Position numbers and translations under genes: made by a program
Notes under the pieces: generated by a model
Databases searched by the model: none
What the model was told of the DNA's origin: nothing
Seen by the model: the letters and a program-made list of their open reading frames with translations, nothing else
In this document: piece by piece, positions 6,243 through 8,868 of the stretch
How the letters are laid out: every line of letters begins with the position of its first letter
Position numbering within the stretch: the first letter of the stretch is position 1
NCBI GenBank assembly: GCA_964397015.1
Contig: CAYNHL010000142.1
Span: 1 to 8,868, forward strand
From: MADRE2 sp964397015
GTDB lineage: Bacteria > Desulfobacterota > Desulfobacteria > Desulfobacterales > Desulfobacteraceae
Length of the DNA: 8,868 nucleotides
Direction: 5' to 3'

Positions 6243-8132
6243 TTGAGCCTTCTTGACGATATAACGACATCATCCGATATCAAGCAGCTTTCCAGAAACC
6301 AGCTGACCATTCTGGCACGTGAGATCCGTGAACGAATAATCAAAGTGGTATCACAAAATGGCGGCCACCTGGCATCCAGCCTGGGTGCCGTTGAACTGAC
6401 CCTTGCCATTCATTATGTTTTTGATTTTCCGGCTGATACCCTGGTATGGGATGTTGGACACCAGTCCTATGCGCATAAGCTCATTACCGGCAGAAACAGC
6501 AGTTTTGATACATTGCGGCAGTACAAGGGGCTGTCAGGTTTTGCAAAAATCAAGGAAAGCCCTTTTGACGGTTTTACGGTCGGCCATTCCTCCACTTCCA
6601 TTTCCGCCGGTCTCGGCATCTGTACGGCCAAGAGGCTGCTGAACGATCCGTCAGAGGTGATTGCAGTCATAGGGGATGGCTCCATGACCGCCGGACTGGC
6701 CTATGAAGGCTTGAACCAGACCGGTGACTGCGGAAAGAATCTCATAGTGATATTGAATGACAACGACATGTCAATTTCAGCCAATGTAGGCGCCCTTTCC
6801 TCTTTTTTGAGCAGGACCTTTTCCGCTAAATATCTTCAAACCCTTCGAAACCAGCTTGGGGCGTTTTTAAAATCGATTCCAAAGATCGGTGAAGACATCT
6901 ACGATATTGCCAAACGGTCGGAGGAATCCTTCAAGACCTTTGTGACGCCGGGAATGCTTTTCGAGGCGTTCAACCTCGATTACTTCGGCCCTATCAAGGG
7001 TCATAATATAGATCATTTGATTGATATCATGACCAATATCAAAACCCACGATGCCCCGATACTGCTTCACGTGACCACCACAAAGGGCAAGGGATATGAA
7101 CCTGCTGAAAAAAATCCGGTGTATTTTCACGGGGTCTCAGGATTTGAGATTGATTCGGGAAAATCCAGTTCGCAGGCATCAGCCGGACTGCCGCCCACTT
7201 ATACCCAGGTGTTCGGCCGGCAGATGCTGAAACTGGCACAGGAAAACGACAAGCTGACCGCTGTGACTGCCGCCATGCCGGAGGGCACAGGGCTGGTCGA
7301 CTTTGGCCAAACCTACCCCGACCGTTTTTTCGATGTGGGAATTGCAGAACAGCATGCAGTGACCTTTGCCGCAGGGCTGGCATCCAGGGGCCTGAAACCG
7401 GTCGTGGCCATTTATTCAACCTTTCTTCAGCGTGCCTATGACCAGGTGGTCCATGATGTTTGTATCGATGCTCATCCGGTTATCTTTGCAATTGACCGCG
7501 GAGGGATTGTAGGCGAGGACGGGCCGACACATCACGGATTGTTTGATATTGCCTATCTGCGCAATATTCCCAACATGACTGTAATGGCTCCAGGAGATGA
7601 ACTTGACCTGGCAAGGATGCTAACAACCGCTGTCTATCATGACGGACCTTCGGCCATTCGCTATCCGCGGGGGCGCGCTTCAGGGGTCTTTATTCCCGAC
7701 ACTGTCGAACCAATGACAATAGGAAAGGCAAAAGTCGTGCAGGAACATGGCGAGCACCTGCTGATCATTGCCATTGGCAGTTCAGTCGCACCATCGGTGA
7801 CCGCTGCAGAGAAACTCGAGCAGCACGGCATCCTGTCAACCGTTATCAATGCACGGTTTGTAAAACCCCTGGACAAAGACCTTCTGCTTTCGTATGCCAA
7901 AAAAATTCAGCATGTCATAACTGTTGAAGAACATGTGCTCGATGGCGGATTCGGTTCCGCCGTCCTGGAGCTTTTTTCCGACAATGATCTTTTTAAGGCC
8001 AGGGTAAAACGTATCGGTATACAGGACCGGTTTGTCGAACACGGAGCCCAGGATGTGCTTCGAAATGCCTGTGGTATCGATGCCGATGCCATTTTTGAAT
8101 TGGGGATGCGCTTCAATGGCGCGGGCGAATAA
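6243..8132 (+). CDS. dxs: 1-deoxy-D-xylulose-5-phosphate synthase Dxs
   Basis: Thiamine-diphosphate enzyme that joins pyruvate and glyceraldehyde-3-phosphate to make DXP, entry point and usual flux-controlling step of the MEP isoprenoid pathway and a source for thiamine and pyridoxal. The 629 residues match the family (E. coli 620). Conserved landmarks are GGHLASSLGAVELT (40-53, His42), WDVGHQSY (69-76), SGFAKIKESP (98-107), GHSSTSISAGLG (114-125), the ThDP motif GDGSMTAG (144-151) with NDNDMSIS (172-179), FDVGIAEQHAVTFAAGLA with catalytic Glu369, DRGGIVGEDGPTHHG (418-432) and RYPRG (473-477). The third, transketolase C-like domain runs from about 495. It starts with TTG at 6243 behind GAGGA. 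The gene lies 19 bases after ispA, so supply and use of isoprenoid units are co-transcribed, and it overlaps tlyA by 17 bases. Confidence 0.97.
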   Translation: MSLLDDITTSSDIKQLSRNQLTILAREIRERIIKVVSQNGGHLASSLGAVELTLAIHYVFDFPADTLVWDVGHQSYAHKLITGRNSSFDTLRQYKGLSGFAKIKESPFDGFTVGHSSTSISAGLGICTAKRLLNDPSEVIAVIGDGSMTAGLAYEGLNQTGDCGKNLIVILNDNDMSISANVGALSSFLSRTFSAKYLQTLRNQLGAFLKSIPKIGEDIYDIAKRSEESFKTFVTPGMLFEAFNLDYFGPIKGHNIDHLIDIMTNIKTHDAPILLHVTTTKGKGYEPAEKNPVYFHGVSGFEIDSGKSSSQASAGLPPTYTQVFGRQMLKLAQENDKLTAVTAAMPEGTGLVDFGQTYPDRFFDVGIAEQHAVTFAAGLASRGLKPVVAIYSTFLQRAYDQVVHDVCIDAHPVIFAIDRGGIVGEDGPTHHGLFDIAYLRNIPNMTVMAPGDELDLARMLTTAVYHDGPSAIRYPRGRASGVFIPDTVEPMTIGKAKVVQEHGEHLLIIAIGSSVAPSVTAAEKLEQHGILSTVINARFVKPLDKDLLLSYAKKIQHVITVEEHVLDGGFGSAVLELFSDNDLFKARVKRIGIQDRFVEHGAQDVLRNACGIDADAIFELGMRFNGAGE

Positions 8133-8868
8133 AAAAATCCGCCTGGACAGGTTGATGGTTGAAAAAAAACTGGTTCAGTCCAGGGAACGGGCAAGGCAGA
8201 TGATTTTGACCGGAAAAGTTGCGGTCAATGGCCTCGTGCTTGTCAAAGCTGCTTCCATGGTGGATCCGGATACCCATATAAAACTCAAGAGCCGTGACAT
8301 GCAGTTTGTTTCCAGGGGCGGTCTCAAGCTGGAAGCGGCATTGAAATCACTGCAATGGGATATGACAGATGCTGTCTGCCTGGATATCGGTGCCTCCACC
8401 GGCGGTTTTACAGACTGCCTTTTACAGCGCGGCGCCCGAAAGGTCTATGCCGTCGATGTCGGATACGGGCAGCTGGCATGGAAATTGCGGCAGGATAGCC
8501 GGGTGGTGGTAATAGAAAGGACCAATATCCGGTACCTGGAATATGAGCGGATCAATGAAAGAATGGACGTGATTGTTGCAGACACCTCGTTTATTTCATT
8601 GAAAATAGTTATTCCGGCAGCAGAAAAATTCATGAAACCGGGTACCAGGATTCTGGCCCTGATCAAACCCCAGTTTGAAGCTGGCAGAGAACTTGTCGGA
8701 AAAAAAGGAGTGGTAAGAGATGATAATGTCAGGTGCCGGGTTGTAGCCGATATTCAAAATTTTTTTTCCAGCAGGGGGTATGGAGCCGAACAGGTCATCC
8801 CCTCCCCTGTTCCAGGACCTGAAGGAAACCTGGAATTTGTTCTGCCCATAACTTTTTTAGGGAAAATC
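8116..8868 (+). CDS. tlyA: TlyA-family rRNA 2'-O-methyltransferase (3' end outside window)
   Basis: SAM-dependent 2'-O-methyltransferase acting on ribosomal RNA cytidines (23S C1920, and in type II enzymes also 16S C1409); often mislabelled hemolysin. The 251 codons seen contain no stop, so the gene runs off the window, probably near its end because the typical C-terminal EGNLEF has been reached. An S4 RNA-binding domain spans about 8-65 (RLDRLMVEKKLVQSRERA), followed by the linker FVSRGGLKLEAAL. The methyltransferase domain starts with the SAM loop LDIGASTGGFTD (89-100), then DVGYGQLAW (114-122). The expected tetrad is present: Lys71, Asp156 (ADTSFISL), Lys184 (IKPQFE) and Glu240. Start ATG 8116 inside the dxs end gives the normal N-terminus; GGGG at 8102-8105 is a weak ribosome site, so coupling with dxs is likely. 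It has no hallmark of a pore-forming toxin. Confidence 0.95.
   Translation, partial: MARANKKIRLDRLMVEKKLVQSRERARQMILTGKVAVNGLVLVKAASMVDPDTHIKLKSRDMQFVSRGGLKLEAALKSLQWDMTDAVCLDIGASTGGFTDCLLQRGARKVYAVDVGYGQLAWKLRQDSRVVVIERTNIRYLEYERINERMDVIVADTSFISLKIVIPAAEKFMKPGTRILALIKPQFEAGRELVGKKGVVRDDNVRCRVVADIQNFFSSRGYGAEQVIPSPVPGPEGNLEFVLPITFLGKI

Noticed and set aside
8116..8868. tlyA as a hemolysin toxin
   Set aside because: The S4 domain, SAM-binding loop and the Lys-Asp-Lys-Glu tetrad mark an rRNA methyltransferase; there is no signal peptide or pore-forming feature.
1..8868. A mobile element, defence system, CRISPR array or biosynthetic cluster
   Set aside because: Nearly all of the window is accounted for by recognised housekeeping genes with short gaps; no integrase, transposase, direct-repeat array, attachment-site duplication or anomalous gene block was seen.

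Overview
This window looks like ordinary chromosomal sequence from a Gram-negative, probably anaerobic bacterium of the Desulfobacterota (Desulfobacteraceae-like sulfate reducers). That placement is inferred from protein style, moderate GC content and gene order; no marker in the window proves it. All genes recognised are core housekeeping genes. I see no transposase, integrase, phage gene, CRISPR array, tRNA or rRNA, and no sign of a toxin or defence system.

Layout. Positions 1-135 are AT-rich and apparently non-coding. Positions 136-2728 hold a two-gene plus-strand unit for amino-sugar metabolism. The first gene encodes a left-handed beta-helix protein that resembles the C-terminal half of GlmU without its pyrophosphorylase half. 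The second is glmM (phosphoglucosamine mutase). A strong hairpin at 2731-2760 closes the region. On the minus strand, 3512-2802 encodes a seven-helix Bax inhibitor-1/YccA-family membrane protein, with its own promoter and a U-tailed terminator (the same hairpin read leftward). The 237-base gap 3513-3749 carries two back-to-back promoters and several short palindromes.

Positions 3750-8868 form a tightly packed plus-strand operon: xseA, xseB, ispA, dxs, tlyA. tlyA is cut by the window end. Neighbouring genes overlap by 23, 11 and 17 bases, and the only gap is 19 bases before dxs. xseA and xseB make exonuclease VII, which degrades single-stranded DNA in repair. dxs makes DXP, the first committed metabolite of the MEP isoprenoid pathway. 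ispA condenses the resulting C5 units to farnesyl or geranylgeranyl diphosphate for quinones and the cell-wall lipid carrier. tlyA methylates ribosomal RNA. This gene order is a known conserved cluster in many bacteria.

The observations most worth a second look are the orphan GlmU-like beta-helix protein with its unexplained helical C-terminal extension next to glmM, and a perfect 16-bp, 3-nt-loop hairpin buried inside the glmM coding sequence (1864-1898). I found nothing that supports a previously undescribed multi-gene system.
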